A stretch of DNA of 64,000 bases. Origin: Myxococcales bacterium (lineage in GTDB: Bacteria; Myxococcota_A; Polyangia; Haliangiales; Haliangiaceae). This document shows positions 18,574-26,633 of this stretch, piece by piece. Position 1 is the first letter of the stretch. Each line of letters starts with the position of its first letter. Below the pieces are notes generated by a model. It saw nothing but the letters and a program-made list of their open reading frames with translations, had not been told where the DNA came from and ran no database searches. Made by a program: the position numbers and the translations under genes. The stretch is from contig JADKKI010000049.1 of the NCBI GenBank assembly GCA_016720595.1, forward strand, positions 18,264-82,263, in the 5' to 3' direction.

Positions 18574-19445
18574 GAGCTCTTTCCTCCGCTGCGCTTCATC
18601 GATCGCTGCACGATCGACGTGGCGATCAGGTTGACCGCGATCGTGATCACGAACAGGGTCACGGCGAGCGCGATCAGCGCCGACTTGTGCATGTCGTCGG
18701 CCTCGCCCCACTCGTTCGCGATCACCGCGGGCATCGAGTTGCCGGGCGCGAACGGGTTGGGCGTGATCTGGCCGAGCGCCGAGCCGATCACGAGCGCAGC
18801 GGCGATCGTCTCGCCCATCGCACGGCCGAGGCCGAGCATCACCGCGCCGACCAGGCCGCCCTTGCTGTGCGGCAACACGGCCGCCGTGATCATCTCCCAG
18901 CGGGTCGCACCGAGCGCGAGCGCCGCCTCCTTGTCCGAAGGCGGCGTGGTCTCGATCACCTCGCGCGCGAGCGACGTGATGATCGGCGTGATCATCACCG
19001 CGAGGATGATGCCCGCGGTCAGGAACGAGCGGCCGAGGCCGCCGTGCTGCGACAGGACGAGCACGCCCCACAGGCCGAACACGACGCTCGGCACCACCGC
19101 GAGCAGGTCGATCATGTAGACCATCGGCTTCTTCAGCCAGCGCGGCGCGACCTGGGTCACGAACAGCGCCACGCCGAGGCTGACGGGCACCGCGAGAGCG
19201 AGGGCGATCGCGGCGGTGTAGAGCGTGCCCCAGATGAAGGGCAACGCGCCGTAGAGAGACTCCGGCGCCGACCAGCGGGTCCCGCTGAAGAAGTCAAAGC
19301 CCATCTCCGACAGCACGGGACGAGCGCGGCTGGTCATCACCAGCGCGATCATGCCGAGCACCAGCAACACGATCGCGGCCGCGCCGATCGCGATCCAGCG
19401 GAACGCGCGGTCACCGGTCGCTGACTTGCCGCGGAGATCGAGCAT
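18570..19445 (-). CDS. pstC: Phosphate ABC transporter permease PstC
   Basis: Second permease subunit of PstSCAB, 291 residues, about six membrane helices. The EAA-type loop [21 protein letters not shown] and the conserved GRAMGETIA segment identify it as PstC rather than PstA. The periplasmic loop after helix 1 ([10 protein letters not shown]) is typical of PstC. It starts 20 bases after pstS and overlaps pstA by 4 bases. Confidence 0.95.
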   Translation of the reverse strand: MLDLRGKSATGDRAFRWIAIGAAAIVLLVLGMIALVMTSRARPVLSEMGFDFFSGTRWSAPESLYGALPFIWGTLYTAAIALALAVPVSLGVALFVTQVAPRWLKKPMVYMIDLLAVVPSVVFGLWGVLVLSQHGGLGRSFLTAGIILAVMITPIITSLAREVIETTPPSDKEAALALGATRWEMITAAVLPHSKGGLVGAVMLGLGRAMGETIAAALVIGSALGQITPNPFAPGNSMPAVIANEWGEADDMHKSALIALAVTLFVITIAVNLIATSIVQRSMKRSGGKSS

Positions 19446-19465
19446 CGACTATTGCAACTCCTGGT

Positions 19466-20557
19466 TCACTGGACCTTGTCGAGCTGCGCCAGCGCCTTGT
19501 CCTGGAGCGACTTCGGGATCGGAGCGAAGTCGATCTCGGCGAGCAGCTTCTGCCCGTCGGTCAGCATGTACTTGAAGTACGCCTTGATCTCCGCCGCGTG
19601 CGCCTTGGGCTTCGCGTAGGCCATGCACCAGCTCTGCGCGGTGATCGGATACGCCGTATCGCCCTTGGCATCGAGGGCGCTGAACAGGAGCTTGTCGTTG
19701 ACCTCGATGCCATCGCCCGCCGCGGACACGGCATCGGCGGTCGGGTCGGTGAACTTGCCGGCCTGGTTCTTGATCGCCGCGTACTTGAGGCCCGTCGCCT
19801 TGGCGTCGGAGAGATCGACGTAGCCGATCGCGCCCTTGGTGGACTTGACGATCTGCGCCACGCCGCCGTTGCCGTTGCCGGCCTGCGTGTCGGCGGGCCA
19901 CTCGACGGTCGAGCCCGCCTTGAGCTTCCACGCGCCACCGGAGGCCTTGTCGAGGTACTTGGTGAAGTTCTCGGTCGTGCCCGAGCCGTCGGAGCGGTGC
20001 GCGACCACGATGTCCGCGTCGGGCAGCTTCGCGTCCTTGTTGTCGGCGGCGATCGCCGGATCGTTCCACTTCTTGATCTCGCGCTGGAAGATCTTCGCGA
20101 GCGTCTCGGCCGACAGGTTCAGCTTGTCCACGCCCTCGACGTTGAAGCTCACGGTGATCGCACCGAGCACGTTCGGGAAGTAGAAGAACTCGCCGCCCTT
20201 GACCTTCGCGAGGTCGGCGTCCTTGTAGGGAGCGTCGGTGCACGCGAAGTCGACGACCTGATCGGCGAAGTCCTGCCGGCCCTTGCCGGAGCCGCCGGCG
20301 CCGTAGTTGACCTTGATCTTCGGATTGGCCTTGCCGAAGCTCTCGATCGCGACCTCCTGGAACGCCTTCTGGAACGTCGCGCCGCTGGCGTTGAGGGTGA
20401 CCGAGGTCTCGGTGCCACCGCCACCGGTCTCCGTGGTCTTGCCACTGGCCTCACCCGCGCTGCCGCCGCTGCCGCCCCCGCCGCTCTCGGACTTCTTCCC
20501 ACAGGCGGCGCTCAGGCAGAGGGCCGAGAGGGCCCCGATCACGAAGGTCTTGTGCAT
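19466..20557 (-). CDS. pstS: Phosphate-binding lipoprotein PstS
   Basis: Periplasmic phosphate receptor of the Pst importer, 363 residues. The ATG at 20557 gives a lipoprotein signal (SAAC, Cys19) and a Gly/Ser/Thr linker, then the PBP-II fold with phosphate-binding motifs: SGATF near the N-terminus, GAGGSGKG in place of the usual GSG loop, AHRSDGSGTTENFTKYL, and TYPITAQSWCMAY-type late strand (here DTAYPITAQSW). These match PstS of the E. coli family. A Pho-box-like repeat lies 44 bases upstream, so it should be induced by low phosphate. First gene of pstSCAB. Confidence 0.95.
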   Translation of the reverse strand: MHKTFVIGALSALCLSAACGKKSESGGGGSGGSAGEASGKTTETGGGGTETSVTLNASGATFQKAFQEVAIESFGKANPKIKVNYGAGGSGKGRQDFADQVVDFACTDAPYKDADLAKVKGGEFFYFPNVLGAITVSFNVEGVDKLNLSAETLAKIFQREIKKWNDPAIAADNKDAKLPDADIVVAHRSDGSGTTENFTKYLDKASGGAWKLKAGSTVEWPADTQAGNGNGGVAQIVKSTKGAIGYVDLSDAKATGLKYAAIKNQAGKFTDPTADAVSAAGDGIEVNDKLLFSALDAKGDTAYPITAQSWCMAYAKPKAHAAEIKAYFKYMLTDGQKLLAEIDFAPIPKSLQDKALAQLDKVQ

Positions 20558-20601
20558 GCCCGCACCATAGGAACCGTCGGTGACGTGCCGGCGTATCCAA
20601 T

Positions 20602-20619
20602 GTGACGGCACGGTGACCG
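20602..20619 (-). promoter_or_regulatory. Putative Pho box upstream of pstS
   Basis: On the minus strand CGGTCAC-N4-CCGTCAC, two 7-bp direct repeats with the 4-base spacer (11-bp period) of PhoB sites. It lies 44 bases before the pstS start. A further half-site (GTGACGT on the plus strand, 20580-20586) is exactly two periods away. The same CCGTCAC unit appears before phoB and before the porin gene, which strengthens the call. Confidence 0.65.
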
Positions 20620-20643
20620 AATCTGGCAGGTTCTGGGCCCCGG

Positions 20644-21327
20644 CTAGTTCGGGGGGCGGGGGATCTGCCGGTGCTTCACGTCAGTGGCGCGCACCATGTA
20701 AACAACCTCCTCGGCGAGGTTCTTGACGTGGTCGCCGATCCGCTCCAGGTACCTGCAAACACTGGTCAGCGGGAGCACCCGGGTCACGGTGGCCGGATCC
20801 GTAGCGACGTGGGCGATCAGCTCGGCGAACAGACTTGCGTTCAGCCGGTCGATCTCGACGTCGGCCGTGATCACGGCGGTGGCCGCGTCGGCGTCCTTCT
20901 TGACGAACGCATCGAGGGCCGCGTGCAGGTTCTTCTGAGCGAGCGACGCGAGCCGCTGGAGATCGACCTTGGAGTCGAGCGACGGCAGGCGGTTGAGCTC
21001 GAGCGCTCGCTTCGCGATGCCCGCGGCGAGATCGCCGATCCGCTCGACATCGACCACGAACTTGAGCGACATCGTGATGAACCGGAGATCGGAGGCCACG
21101 GGCTGGCGGGTCGCGAGGATCTGCAGCGCGAGCTCGTCGATCTCGTTCTCGTCGCGATCGATCGTCGCATCGTTGGTGATCACGCGCCGCGCGAGATCGT
21201 CATCGCGGTCTCCGAGGGCCTTCATCGCGAGCGTGATCTGCTCCTCGGCGCGGGAGCCCATGGTGGCGAGCTTCTCGCGCAGGGTGCGCAGCTCCTGCTC
21301 GAAGGTCTTGCTGGTCAGGGCGGTCAT
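20644..21327 (-). CDS. phoU: Phosphate signalling regulator PhoU
   Basis: Cytoplasmic negative regulator linking Pst transport state to PhoR; 227 residues, the usual length. All-helical with two PhoU repeats; metal-binding acidic motifs are visible as DRDENEIDE (about residue 57) and, in the second repeat, EIDRLN. Family features RFITMSLKFVVDVERIGDLA and RYLERIGDHVKNLAEE are both present. It lies after phoR with a 4-base overlap and 86 bases before the pstS start, so it belongs to the phoB-phoR-phoU unit. Confidence 0.95.
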   Translation of the reverse strand: MTALTSKTFEQELRTLREKLATMGSRAEEQITLAMKALGDRDDDLARRVITNDATIDRDENEIDELALQILATRQPVASDLRFITMSLKFVVDVERIGDLAAGIAKRALELNRLPSLDSKVDLQRLASLAQKNLHAALDAFVKKDADAATAVITADVEIDRLNASLFAELIAHVATDPATVTRVLPLTSVCRYLERIGDHVKNLAEEVVYMVRATDVKHRQIPRPPN

Positions 21328-22679
21328 GCGGTGGTGCTCCTCGGGAGCTTCAGCCAGAAGATACTCCCATTCGGCGTGTTGGGCTCGACGCCGACGGCGC
21401 CGCCCATGCTCTCCGCGAGATGTTTCACGATCGAGAGGCCGAGGCCGGTGCCGCCCGCCTCGCGCGAACGGCTCGGATCCGCGCGGTAGAACCGCTCGAA
21501 CACGCGCTCGCGGTGCTTGTCCGCGATGCCGGGACCGTCGTCGCGGACCTCGATCCGCACGTTGTCACCTTCGACCCGCGCCGCGACCCACACGTGCCCC
21601 TTGGCGCGCGTGTACTTGACGGCATTGTCGATCAGGTTGACGAAGATCTGGTCGAGGGCCTTGGGGTCGGCCTTGACCATCAGCGCGTCGGCGATCTCGA
21701 CCTCGATCGTGACCTCGCGCGCCGTGGCCTGGGTCTCCACCGCGGTCAGGGACTGCAGGGTGATCGCCTTGACCGCGACCGGCGAGAGATCCATCCGGTA
21801 CTGCCCGGCGTCGAGCCGCGACAGGTCGAGGAGATCGGCGAGGATGCGGGCGAGGCGCTCGGCATTGCGGTGGAGGCCATCGATCAGCTTGGGCCCCATC
21901 ACCGGATCGTCCTTGGCTCCGGCGAGCAAGGTCTCCGCATTGGCGCGGATCACGGCGACCGGCGTGCGCAGCTCGTGCGAGACGTTGGCCACGAAGTCGC
22001 GCCGCACGGTCTCGAGCCGCCGGACGGTGGTGACGTCCTCGAGCAGCAGGACGCGGCCATCTCCGCCCCAGCGATTCGCGACCCGGATCAGCGTTCGCGG
22101 CCCGTTCGGGAGCTGGACCTCGACCGTCGCCGCCTCGTTGCCATCGACGAGATCGAACACGGCAGGGACGCGCACGAACTCGATCAGCGGCTCGCCGACG
22201 GGCGTGCTGGTGACGCCGAGCATCTTGCGCGCGGCATCGTTCAACAGCTCGATCCGGTGCTCTCCGTCGACGGCGATCACGCCCTGGGTGAGCCCCTCGG
22301 CGACCGACGACAGCAGCACGCGCTCGCGGGCGAGGGCCGTGTGGCTACGATCCGCGTCCTCGGCGAGGAAGTTCACCCACTCCGTGAGCTCGTGGAGCTC
22401 GTTGCCCGGATCCCGTTCGAGGATCGAGACGCGCCGGCTGGTGTCTCGCACCACGTTGCGCGTCTGGTGGGCGAGCTCGCGCATCGGACGCCGCATCAGC
22501 TCCATCGTGACCAGGCCGGCGACCAGGGCGAGCACGAAGGCGCCGAGCGCGAGCGCGAAGACCTGTCCACCGCTCCCCATCGCGATGCCCTCGCGCTGGA
22601 TGAGCGCGACGAGGACACCAGTCACGAGTGCGAACACAGCGGCAAGGACGAGCAGCCGCGAACGCACCCGCTGGATCAA
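21324..22679 (-). CDS. phoR: Phosphate regulon sensor histidine kinase PhoR
   Basis: 451 residues. Two N-terminal membrane helices (about 8-26 and 38-60) with almost no periplasmic loop, as expected for PhoR, which senses through the Pst system and PhoU. A HAMP-like linker and a PAS domain (about 120-220, with GVIAVDGEHRIELLNDAA) follow. HisKA has the phospho-acceptor in NVSHELRTPVAV (His235). The HATPase_c domain shows the N box (FVNLIDNAVKYT), G1 (DDGPGI), F box and G2 (GGTGLGLSIVKH). It overlaps phoB and phoU by 4 bases on either side, so all three are translationally coupled. Confidence 0.94.
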   Translation of the reverse strand: MIQRVRSRLLVLAAVFALVTGVLVALIQREGIAMGSGGQVFALALGAFVLALVAGLVTMELMRRPMRELAHQTRNVVRDTSRRVSILERDPGNELHELTEWVNFLAEDADRSHTALARERVLLSSVAEGLTQGVIAVDGEHRIELLNDAARKMLGVTSTPVGEPLIEFVRVPAVFDLVDGNEAATVEVQLPNGPRTLIRVANRWGGDGRVLLLEDVTTVRRLETVRRDFVANVSHELRTPVAVIRANAETLLAGAKDDPVMGPKLIDGLHRNAERLARILADLLDLSRLDAGQYRMDLSPVAVKAITLQSLTAVETQATAREVTIEVEIADALMVKADPKALDQIFVNLIDNAVKYTRAKGHVWVAARVEGDNVRIEVRDDGPGIADKHRERVFERFYRADPSRSREAGGTGLGLSIVKHLAESMGGAVGVEPNTPNGSIFWLKLPRSTTA

Positions 22680-23374
22680 GCGGTGGCCTCGTCGGGCTGG
22701 TCCTTGAACCGATAGCCAACGCCGCGAAGAGTCTCGATGTACATGCCAGCTTCTCCGAGCTTCTCACGGAGGCGCTTCACGTGCGTGTCCACCGTGCGGG
22801 TGGTGACATCGGCCTCGATCCCCCAGACATCGGACAGCAGGGCGTCACGGGTCTGGACCCGGCCTCGCCGGGAGACGAACGCGTGGAGCAGGCGAAACTC
22901 GAGGGCGGTGAGCCCGATCTCTGCATCATCGACCCAGGCGCGGTGCGCATCGCGATCGATCTTGAGGCGGCCGAACCGGATCAGCGAAGGCTCGCCCTCG
23001 ATCCGGTTCGCCCGGCGGAGCAGGGCGCGGATCCGCAGCACCAGCTCGCGCACGCTGAACGGCTTGACCACGTAGTCATCCGCGCCGACCTCGAAGCCGA
23101 CCACGCGATCGATCTCCTCGCCCTTCGCGGTGCACATGATCACCGGGATGTCCTTCGTCCGCTCCTGGTCGCGGAGGCGCCGACAGATCTCGGTGCCCGA
23201 GAGATCCGGCAGCATCAGATCGAGGACGATCAGATCCGGCAGAGGATCGGCGGTGGCACTCGCGAGGCCCTGACGCCCGCTGTGGGCGAGGCGGACCTGG
23301 AAGCCCTCGGCGCGCAAGTTGTACTCGACCGTCGTTGCGAGGTCGACCTCGTCTTCGATGACCAGTACGAGCAT
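22676..23374 (-). CDS. phoB: Phosphate regulon response regulator PhoB
   Basis: DNA-binding regulator of the Pho regulon, 232 residues. The receiver has the acidic pair E8/D9, phospho-acceptor D52 (IVLDLMLP), Thr in MCTAKG and K104 in VVKPFS. The OmpR/PhoB winged helix follows, with VQTRDALLSDVWG and TRTVDTHVKRLREKL. The ATG at 23374 is preferred; a TTG two codons upstream is possible. A Pho-box repeat lies 23 bases upstream, so the gene is probably autoregulated. Confidence 0.95.
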   Translation of the reverse strand: MLVLVIEDEVDLATTVEYNLRAEGFQVRLAHSGRQGLASATADPLPDLIVLDLMLPDLSGTEICRRLRDQERTKDIPVIMCTAKGEEIDRVVGFEVGADDYVVKPFSVRELVLRIRALLRRANRIEGEPSLIRFGRLKIDRDAHRAWVDDAEIGLTALEFRLLHAFVSRRGRVQTRDALLSDVWGIEADVTTRTVDTHVKRLREKLGEAGMYIETLRGVGYRFKDQPDEATA

Positions 23375-23397
23375 GGCCAAGCCTTAGCATGGCCTCT

Positions 23398-23415
23398 GTG
23401 ACGGGGGTGTGACGG
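23398..23415 (-). promoter_or_regulatory. Putative Pho box upstream of phoB
   Basis: On the minus strand CCGTCAC-ACCC-CCGTCAC, a perfect 7-bp direct repeat with a 4-base spacer, the PhoB geometry. It ends 23 bases before the phoB ATG, implying a very short leader if the box replaces the -35 element. It could also act on the divergent porin promoter. Confidence 0.7.
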
Positions 23416-23475
23416 TCCGCGGAAGCCCCGGTAACGAGCGGCGAGATCCTCCCGCAGGTGCATCGTGTCGCAACG

Positions 23476-23493
23476 CCGTCACCCATCCGTCAC
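23476..23493 (+). promoter_or_regulatory. Putative Pho box upstream of the porin gene
   Basis: CCGTCAC-CCAT-CCGTCAC, a perfect direct repeat of the same unit and spacing as the phoB box, on the plus strand and ending 24 bases before the porin ATG. It is the mirror image of the phoB arrangement. Confidence 0.7.
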
Positions 23494-23517
23494 GAGGAAG
23501 GGTTTAGTTGAGACCAG

Positions 23518-24759
23518 ATGCAACGCTCACTGATCTCGCTGACCCTGCTCGGCCTCCTGACCTCCGTCGCGGCGGCCCAGCCAGCTGGGGATGCTCCGCC
23601 GGTGCCCGCCGAGCCTCCCGTTCCCGTCGAGCCCGTGGTGGCACCGGTCCCGGTCACGCCGGTCCCGCCAGTGGCACCCATGCCGATGCCTCCTCCCAAG
23701 GAGGACAAGCCCGCGAAGCCCGCCGACCCGCCGGGGCCGACCAAGCTGTCGGTGGGCAAGGAAGGGCAGGGGCGGCTGCAGCCCGGCATCCTCGCGCAGG
23801 GTTGGTTCCTGCTCGATCGCAACGGCGGCAAGACCACCACCTCGACGTTTCGCCTGCGCCGCGCGGAGATCTCCGCCAAGGGCGAGATCCTGCCCAAGCG
23901 CGTCGGGTTCCAGGTGATGTTCGATCCGGCGAAGGTCCGGGAGCCGGTCAACACCACGCTCACCGATTCGGGTGGCGACACCGTCGTCGTCAAGACGCCG
24001 GCCGCCTCGCTCGCGGTGCTCCAGGACTTCTACATCACCTTCCTGCACGAGAAGATCGATGTCTCGGTCGGGCAGTTCAAGATCCCGGTGAGCTGGGAGG
24101 GCTACAACTCCTCGTCGAAGATCATCATGCCCGAGCGCGCGCTCATCTCGTCGCTGTTCGGCGACAAGCGCGACCTCGGCGTGCGCCTCGCCAAGACGTT
24201 CAAGAAGTGGGGCTACTCGGCCGGCCTGTTCAACGGCCAGGGCGCCAACAACCTCGACACCAACATCCAGAAGGACGTCGCGCTCCGGCTCGAGGCGTAT
24301 CCGGTGGAAGGGCTGACGCTCGCGGGCGTCACCTACGATTCGATCGGAGTTCGCGACAAGGCGGGCACCAAGGATCGCTGGGAGGCCGACGTCCGCTACG
24401 ACCACGGCCCGTACCTCGTGCAGGCCGAGTACCTGCGCGCACGCGATGTGGCGAAGGACGGCGCAGACCCGGTCACCGCGCAGGGCTTCTACGCGGCCGT
24501 CGCGTACACGTTCAAGGACAAGCGGCTGTGCGGTGACCTGCAGCCGGTGCTCCGCGTCGGCTACGTCGATCCCGACACCAGCAAGAACCTCGATCCCGCG
24601 ATGGGCGGTAACGACGAGCTCTGGCACTACGACATCGGCGTCAACTACTACCTGAAGTCCCACGAGATGAAGCTGCAGGGCAGCTATCAGCGCCAGCAGT
24701 TCCAGAGCAAGACGCCGAACGTGAACGAGATCATCCTCGCGGCGCAGGTCAGCTACTGA
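23518..24759 (+). CDS. Phosphate-selective porin O/P-like outer-membrane protein
   Basis: 413 residues: signal peptide (ending around VAAAQP), a Pro/Val/Glu-rich linker (about 20-75), then a beta-barrel of the OprP/OprO (Porin_O_P) type with alternating strands, for example STFRLRRAEISAKGEI, DFYITFLHEKIDVSVGQFKIP and DLGVRLAKTF. The LRRAEI and VGQFK(I/V)P segments are family hallmarks. The last residue pattern (AAQVSY) ends in an aromatic residue, as BAM substrates do. Divergent from phoB with a Pho-box repeat before it, so a role in outer-membrane phosphate uptake is well supported by context. Confidence 0.87.
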   Translation: MQRSLISLTLLGLLTSVAAAQPAGDAPPVPAEPPVPVEPVVAPVPVTPVPPVAPMPMPPPKEDKPAKPADPPGPTKLSVGKEGQGRLQPGILAQGWFLLDRNGGKTTTSTFRLRRAEISAKGEILPKRVGFQVMFDPAKVREPVNTTLTDSGGDTVVVKTPAASLAVLQDFYITFLHEKIDVSVGQFKIPVSWEGYNSSSKIIMPERALISSLFGDKRDLGVRLAKTFKKWGYSAGLFNGQGANNLDTNIQKDVALRLEAYPVEGLTLAGVTYDSIGVRDKAGTKDRWEADVRYDHGPYLVQAEYLRARDVAKDGADPVTAQGFYAAVAYTFKDKRLCGDLQPVLRVGYVDPDTSKNLDPAMGGNDELWHYDIGVNYYLKSHEMKLQGSYQRQQFQSKTPNVNEIILAAQVSY

Positions 24760-24794
24760 CCCGCTGGGGCCGAGCGTTCAACAACCTGCGCCGC

Positions 24795-24826
24795 CGCGCC
24801 AGGGGGGGGGGGGGGGCCCCGGCGCG
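24795..24826. repeat. G15 homopolymer within a GC-rich hairpin
   Basis: Fifteen G in a row (24802-24816) followed by CCCC, framed by the inverted repeat CGCGCC (24795-24800) and GGCGCG (24821-24826). It lies in the 199-base gap between the porin gene and a convergent MYXO-CTERM protein gene. It may end transcription from either side. The exact G count is uncertain in any assembly. No gene is seen in the gap. Confidence 0.6.
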
Positions 24827-24958
24827 CCCTGAGGCCCATGGCGCCGCTGCGCGCGACGCGACCGGGGGTGAGTCGGTCACGTCGCGCGCGGCATCGAACG
24901 CCTCGCTGTCCCGGGGCTGGGCTGGGGCGGGCGTGGGCGGGCGCGGGCGATGGCAGCG

Positions 24959-25930
24959 CTAGGCGCGTGATCGTCGACGACGAAGCAGGGTGAGCGCGCC
25001 GAGCGCGAACGCGAGGGTCGAGCGCCCCCCCGAGGCCGAACAACCCGCGCCGCCCTCGGCGTCATCGGTGGCCGGCGTGGTGGTGGACGGTGGTGTGGTC
25101 CCGCCGGCCGGCCCGAGCCGCTGGGTCAGGAGCTGGACCGAGTTCTGCGTGCGCCGGCACATCGTGCCGCCGATGCCGCACAGCCGGTTGCCGTTCTCGC
25201 CGCACGGCGCCTCGATGTCCTGGAACGTGCGCTCGCCCGCGTAGGGGAGATACGTCATCGGATCCGAGGCCAGCATCTCGTGATCGAGGCCGTAGCTGTG
25301 CGCGATCTCCTGCGCCATCACCTCGCACATCGTGCGAGCGTCGTCGGGCATCACGTCCGTGAACGTGAACACGATCGAGCTGTCGATCACCGAGCAGTCC
25401 TCCATGAACGGTGAGACCCCGGCGACGTTGTCGGGCAGCCCGACATCGTTCGGGTGGCCGCCGAAGATCGCCTCCATGTGCGGCGCATCGCCGGGATCCT
25501 CGTCGGTGATCGTCACGTCGAACGGACGATAGATGTCGCGCACGCAGGCCACCGTCTCGGCCCAGAGGTCGTCATCGACGTCCCAGGATCCGATCGAGGT
25601 CGGCTCGCTGACGATCGACGACGTCTGGGTCCGCGCGTCGTTCGCATCGCCGGGCCACAGCACCGCGCCACCTCGGTTGAGGTAGATCACGTGGTTCGCG
25701 GCGGCCGCGAGCGGCTGCGCGGGGAGCATCTGTCGAGCAAACACGCGATCGAGGGAGCGATCGAGCTTCCGGGGCTGCGTGACGACGAACGGATGCGGAG
25801 TCTGGGTGCCTGCGGACGGGAGGGTCTGGGGTGGGTGCGAGGCGTGGGCAACGCCGGCGCTGATGAGGAGAGTGGTGAACGCCACGAGGGTGCGTTCCAC
25901 GGGAGACAACCTGTCCACATTGCGTGCCAC
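24959..25930 (-). CDS. Metzincin-like secreted protein with altered zinc motif and MYXO-CTERM tail (copy 1)
   Basis: 323 residues. Signal peptide of the VERTLVAFTTLLISAGVAHA type; the start is uncertain (GTG 25930 used; GTG ten codons later is plausible). The catalytic-looking motif reads QEIAHSYGLDH (Gln207, His211, His217) with a downstream DPMTY that resembles a Met-turn. Metzincins have HExxHxxGxxH, so the first zinc ligand is Gln here, though the general-base Glu is kept. Conserved Cys pairs and VSPF..DCSVI are shared with the paralog at 26634. The tail GAGCSASGG, hydrophobic stretch and RRRRSRA is a MYXO-CTERM signal, indicating surface display. Protease activity is therefore uncertain. 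Confidence 0.75.
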   Translation of the reverse strand: MARNVDRLSPVERTLVAFTTLLISAGVAHASHPPQTLPSAGTQTPHPFVVTQPRKLDRSLDRVFARQMLPAQPLAAAANHVIYLNRGGAVLWPGDANDARTQTSSIVSEPTSIGSWDVDDDLWAETVACVRDIYRPFDVTITDEDPGDAPHMEAIFGGHPNDVGLPDNVAGVSPFMEDCSVIDSSIVFTFTDVMPDDARTMCEVMAQEIAHSYGLDHEMLASDPMTYLPYAGERTFQDIEAPCGENGNRLCGIGGTMCRRTQNSVQLLTQRLGPAGGTTPPSTTTPATDDAEGGAGCSASGGRSTLAFALGALTLLRRRRSRA

Positions 25931-26261
25931 GGTAGACAGGATCGCGATGACAACGAGGTCGCGGTGTTGCGCGTCGTGCGCGAGTTGCGCATCCGCGACG
26001 TTATCTCCGGTGGCGGGGACTGTGACCTGGGACTGTGGAGCGCGGCGCCCCCAGTCAGTAGCACCTCGACCTGCGCTGCTCCGTCAAGCCGCCCTCAAGA
26101 GATCAAAGCCAGGAACCCAGGAACCCAGGTCAGAGGATCTTTCCAAAGTCCGCTGCCTTGCTTCCCAGCTTCCTGGGTTTGAAGTCCGATCTCCGATCTC
26201 ACACCTGGCCGCGTGAGGTGGCGATGGCGAGATCAGTCCAGCACCACGATGGGGCTTCTCG
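25931..26261. other. 331-base stretch without a convincing gene
   Basis: No frame here has protein-like composition. It holds the promoter side of the copy-1 metzincin gene and the 3' end of yhbY. A direct repeat (AGGAACCC twice in tandem from 26111) includes AACCCAGGAA (26114-26123), whose inverted copy TTCCTGGGTT is at 26170-26179, so a stem with a 46-base loop is possible. It is more AT-rich than its surroundings and could be a degenerate intergenic repeat or a structured leader. Confidence 0.4.
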
Positions 26262-26555
26262 TCAGGTCGGGAGCGTGATCTCGGGCTCGAGCGGATCGGC
26301 CCGGTACAGGAGCACGGTGTTGCCGAGCACCTGCGCGACCTCGCTCTTGGTCTGCGAGGCGATCGAATCCGCGGCTTCGTGGCGATCGAGGTCTGCGTTG
26401 TCCGCGACCTTGATCTTCACGAGCTCGTGGTCGTTGAGGGCCTGATCCACCGCGGCGACCAGGCCGGGGTCGATGCCGTTCTTGCCGACCTGCACCACGA
26501 CCTTGAGCTCGTGGCCGAGGGCGCGGAGGTGACGTCGTTGTTTGCCGGTCAGCAC
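26262..26555 (-). CDS. yhbY: CRS1/YhbY-type RNA-binding protein (ribosome assembly factor)
   Basis: 97 residues, all of it one CRM domain, the usual length for YhbY. The protein binds the pre-50S particle in E. coli. Family motifs LTGKQRRHLRALGH at the N-terminus, the GxxG-like VGKNGI loop and the NHELVKIKV-like strand (DHELVKIKVAD) are present, ending with LGNTVLLYR. It stands alone on the minus strand, downstream of the terminator of the metzincin copy 2 gene, so it should have its own promoter in the 26556-26575 region. Confidence 0.92.
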   Translation of the reverse strand: MLTGKQRRHLRALGHELKVVVQVGKNGIDPGLVAAVDQALNDHELVKIKVADNADLDRHEAADSIASQTKSEVAQVLGNTVLLYRADPLEPEITLPT

Positions 26556-26575
26556 GGGGGCGCGGAACTTAGCCG

Positions 26576-26611
26576 AAAAGCGGAACGCCCGCAGGGGGGT
26601 GCGGGCGTTCC
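26576..26611 (-). terminator. Rho-independent terminator after metzincin copy 2 gene
   Basis: A perfect 12-bp stem (GGAACGCCCGCA / TGCGGGCGTTCC, 26582-26593 and 26600-26611) with a six-base loop is followed, on the minus strand, by a TTTT run (26576-26579 in plus coordinates). It lies 23 bases after the stop of the minus-strand gene at 26634. Confidence 0.75.
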
Positions 26612-26633
26612 TGGGGGGAGAACCGAAGAATCG

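Noticed and set aside
25454..26182. 242-residue plus-strand frame into the gap
   Set aside because: First part is antisense to metzincin copy 1; the part in the gap has no protein-like features.
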